Assembly: GCA_000431015.1 (NCBI GenBank)
Contig: HF985999.1
Coordinates: 28,025-42,951, forward strand
Direction: 5' to 3'
From: Alistipes sp. CAG:514
GTDB lineage: Bacteria > Bacteroidota > Bacteroidia > Bacteroidales > UBA932
DNA: 14,927 nucleotides
The translations under genes and the position numbers were made by a program. The notes under the pieces were generated by a model. It did no database searches. It was not told the origin of the DNA and worked only from the letters and a program-made list of their open reading frames with translations. Shown here in pieces: positions 13,658 to 14,927 of this stretch (positions within the stretch are counted from its first letter, which is position 1; every line of letters starts with the position of its first letter).

Positions 13658-14257
13658 ATGGAATATTTCCTCATAATAATCTCGGCGATCTTCGTCAATA
13701 ACATCATGCTTGCCCAGTTCCTGGGCACATGTCCGTTCCTGGGTGTCTCCAACAAGATCTCCACTGCCACCGGCATGGCCGGAGCCGTGTGCTTCGTGAT
13801 CACCCTCGCGACTTTGGTGACCTACCTCATCAACCAGTACCTTCTGGTGGCGTTCGGTCTCCAGTTCCTGCAGACCATAGCCTTCATCCTTGTGATCGCC
13901 GCCCTTGTGCAGATGGTGGAGATCGTGCTGAAGAAGATCAGCCCGTCCCTCTATCAGGCTCTCGGAATATTCCTCCCTCTGATCACCACGAACTGCGCCG
14001 TTCTCGGTGTGGCTCTCAACGTGGTTTCCAAGGAGTTCGCGTTCGGCGGCCCCGCCCACATGCTGAACCTCGGCGAGTCGGTGGTCTATGCCTTCGCCAA
14101 TGCGGTCGGCTACGGCATGGCCCTCATCCTGTTCGCCGGTCTTCGTGAGCACCTCGATTTGAATGAAGTCCCTAAGCCGTTCAAAGGCATTCCGATAGCC
14201 CTTGTCACTGCCGGTATCCTCGCCATGGCGTTCATGGGATTCTCTGGTTTAGTATAG
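13658..14257 (+). CDS. rnfA: Rnf complex subunit A (membrane subunit)
   Basis: Six-helix inner-membrane subunit, homologous to NqrE, and partner of RnfE. It opens with YFLIIISAIFVNNIMLAQFLG, typical of the family. C25 (GTCPFLGVS) and C113 (TTNCAVLGVAL) supply the other half of the intramembrane iron site. The 199-residue length is a few residues above the usual 190-193 because of the C-terminal extension after the last helix. It starts 3 bases after rnfE and closes the operon. No strong poly-T terminator follows, only an 8-bp inverted repeat that overlaps the next promoter. Confidence 0.96.
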   Translation: MEYFLIIISAIFVNNIMLAQFLGTCPFLGVSNKISTATGMAGAVCFVITLATLVTYLINQYLLVAFGLQFLQTIAFILVIAALVQMVEIVLKKISPSLYQALGIFLPLITTNCAVLGVALNVVSKEFAFGGPAHMLNLGESVVYAFANAVGYGMALILFAGLREHLDLNEVPKPFKGIPIALVTAGILAMAFMGFSGLV

Positions 14258-14263
14258 TTTTTG

Positions 14264-14296
14264 CAGATTAATAGATTTTTTGGATTACTTAATCTG
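14264..14296. repeat. 8-bp inverted repeat around the -33 element of the downstream gene
   Basis: CAGATTAA (14264-14271) and TTAATCTG (14289-14296) are perfect reverse complements separated by 17 bases. The -33 TTTG (14279-14282) lies in the loop, and the right arm falls in the promoter spacer. It could be an operator for the downstream gene or a weak terminator of the rnf operon; no T-run follows directly, which favours the first reading. Confidence 0.5.
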
Positions 14297-14308
14297 TAGA
14301 TACTTTTA
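14279..14308 (+). promoter_or_regulatory. Bacteroidetes-type promoter of the outer-membrane protein gene
   Basis: TTTG (14279-14282) and TACTTTTA (14301-14308) are separated by 18 bases, close to the -33/-7 pattern TTTG-N19-TAnnTTTG; only the final G of the -7 box is missing. The predicted start, around 14312-14315, leaves only a few leader bases before the ATG at 14321. The 63-base gap after rnfA supports a separate transcription unit. Confidence 0.55.
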
Positions 14309-14320
14309 AGATTTGTTATT

Positions 14321-14788
14321 ATGAAAAGAACAATTTTGATCCTTGCCGCTGTCCTTGGTTTCGCGGTTGCGGCAAGCGCCCAGCCAAAGGCTCTTGGTGT
14401 GCGCATCGGTTGGGGTGTTGACATCACTTATCAGAATTACTTGAACAGCGCGGACTTCCTTGAGTTCGACCTTGGCCTTGATGACGGCTACAACTCAAGC
14501 AATTTCCATGTTGACGGTGTCTACAATTTCATGATTGCCCAGCCGGACTGGACAAGAGGCAAATGGGGCTTCTATGGTGGTCCTGGCGTATCCCTTGCCG
14601 TTTGGGACAATGATGACAAGGACAATGTTGTCTATGCCGGCATCGTCGGCAACCTTGGCCTGGAGTACACCTTCAACATCCCGCTCCAGCTTTTCATCGA
14701 CGTGCGTCCTCGTCTTATGTTCGGCGACGGCGGTGTCAGAAGCAAGGGCATCTTCAACTTCGGACTTGGAATCTGCTACTCGTTCTAG
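14321..14788 (+). CDS. Small predicted outer-membrane beta-barrel protein
   Basis: A 155-residue exported protein. The Sec signal peptide is MKRTILILAAVLGFAVAASA, cleaved before Q21. The mature 135 residues alternate hydrophobic and polar positions with many Gly, Asp, Asn and aromatic residues, and contain strand-like segments (GVRIGWGVDITYQNY, WGFYGGPGVSLAVW, VVYAGIVGNLGLEYTF, QLFIDVRPRLMF). The chain ends with phenylalanine (GLGICYSF), a usual beta-barrel assembly signal. This fits an OmpW/OprF-like small eight-stranded barrel, but I cannot assign a family or substrate. It has its own promoter and terminator and is probably monocistronic. Its link to the rnf operon looks like proximity only. 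Confidence 0.8.
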   Translation: MKRTILILAAVLGFAVAASAQPKALGVRIGWGVDITYQNYLNSADFLEFDLGLDDGYNSSNFHVDGVYNFMIAQPDWTRGKWGFYGGPGVSLAVWDNDDKDNVVYAGIVGNLGLEYTFNIPLQLFIDVRPRLMFGDGGVRSKGIFNFGLGICYSF

Positions 14789-14820
14789 TTTAGGAACCTG
14801 GTCTTAAAATAGCGAATCCT

Positions 14821-14857
14821 CAAAGGGACTGGCCATAATCTCTGGTCAGTCCCTTTG
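14821..14857. terminator. Strong, probably bidirectional intrinsic terminator
   Basis: A 14-bp stem pairs 14821-14834 (CAAAGGGACTGGCC) with 14844-14857 (GGTCAGTCCCTTTG), with one G-U pair and a 9-base loop (14835-14843). It lies 32 bases after the outer-membrane gene. AAAG at the 5' foot and CTTT at the 3' foot give an A/U-rich base on both strands. On the minus strand it directly follows a possible stop codon, so it may end convergent transcripts. Confidence 0.85.
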
Positions 14858-14927
14858 TCATCTCTTCTTCTCTGTGTCCTTGTCCCGTACGCAAAACCGC
14901 CCTATCTGCTCACGAGGCCCTGCGTTG
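14858..14927 (-). CDS. Possible 3' end of a convergent gene (partial, unidentified)
   Basis: On the minus strand only one frame is open from the window edge to a TGA at 14860-14858; the other two have stops within about 25 bases. The visible 22 residues end in REQIGRFCVRDKDTEKKR, a charged C-terminus typical of a soluble protein, and the stop codon directly abuts the terminator hairpin. The stretch is too short to name a family, and an open frame of this length can occur by chance. Confidence 0.35.
   Translation of the reverse strand, partial: NAGPREQIGRFCVRDKDTEKKR

Noticed and set aside
13043..14152. 369-codon open frame on the minus strand opposite rnfE and rnfA
   Set aside because: It is extremely rich in His, Asp, Glu and Arg, the mirror image of hydrophobic membrane-helix codons, and both sense genes are clear.
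1..14927. Search for a defence system, mobile element, CRISPR array, tRNA or rRNA
   Set aside because: No spaced direct repeats, transposase or integrase motifs, nuclease or effector domains, or cloverleaf sequences were recognised; the genes are core housekeeping and energy-metabolism families.

Overview
The window looks like a core-genome stretch of a Bacteroidota bacterium, most likely order Bacteroidales. Support: -7 promoter boxes of the TAnnTTTG type, several start codons with an A-rich non-Shine-Dalgarno context (…GGAATATG), a pair of Bacteroidetes-style M23 peptidases, a Nif3/zinc-ribbon neighbour pair, and an rnf cluster in the order B-C-D-G-E-A. Coding DNA is fairly GC-rich with C/G-ending codons, which explains the many long antisense open frames. 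The genus cannot be named from sequence alone; a GC-rich gut lineage such as Rikenellaceae is a guess.

Layout. (1) 1-2335, minus strand: alaS, missing its C-terminal end at the window edge. (2) 2336-2464: divergent intergenic region with a candidate alaS promoter, a nested palindrome near the predicted alaS transcription start, and a -7 box facing the M23 genes. (3) 2465-6379, plus strand: two tandem membrane-anchored M23 (LytM-type) peptidase paralogues, a short MerR-type regulator, a Nif3-family dinuclear metal protein and a coiled-coil C4 zinc-ribbon protein, all tightly spaced. (4) 6403-8735: the replicative helicase DnaB and an exported DUF3108 protein that starts on the last base of the dnaB stop codon. 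(5) 8752-14257: an rseC-like gene followed by a complete rnfBCDGEA set. (6) 14258-14927: a short intergenic region with an 8-bp inverted repeat and a good Bacteroidetes promoter, a small predicted outer-membrane beta-barrel gene, a strong terminator hairpin that probably serves both strands, and the tail of a possible convergent gene.

How it works together. RnfB and RnfC carry Fe-S electron-entry modules. RnfD and RnfG carry covalent-flavin motifs. RnfA and RnfE carry paired membrane cysteines. Together they form the ferredoxin:NAD+ oxidoreductase that couples electron transfer to Na+ or H+ movement. The RseC-like protein just upstream probably has a redox accessory role. The M23 pair keeps all metal and catalytic residues, so both copies should be active in peptidoglycan remodelling.

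I found no CRISPR array, mobile element, tRNA, rRNA, toxin-antitoxin pair or defence system. Nearly all genes belong to recognisable families. The observations most worth checking are regulatory (the alaS leader palindrome and the palindromic promoter of the outer-membrane gene) and the tandem M23 pair.
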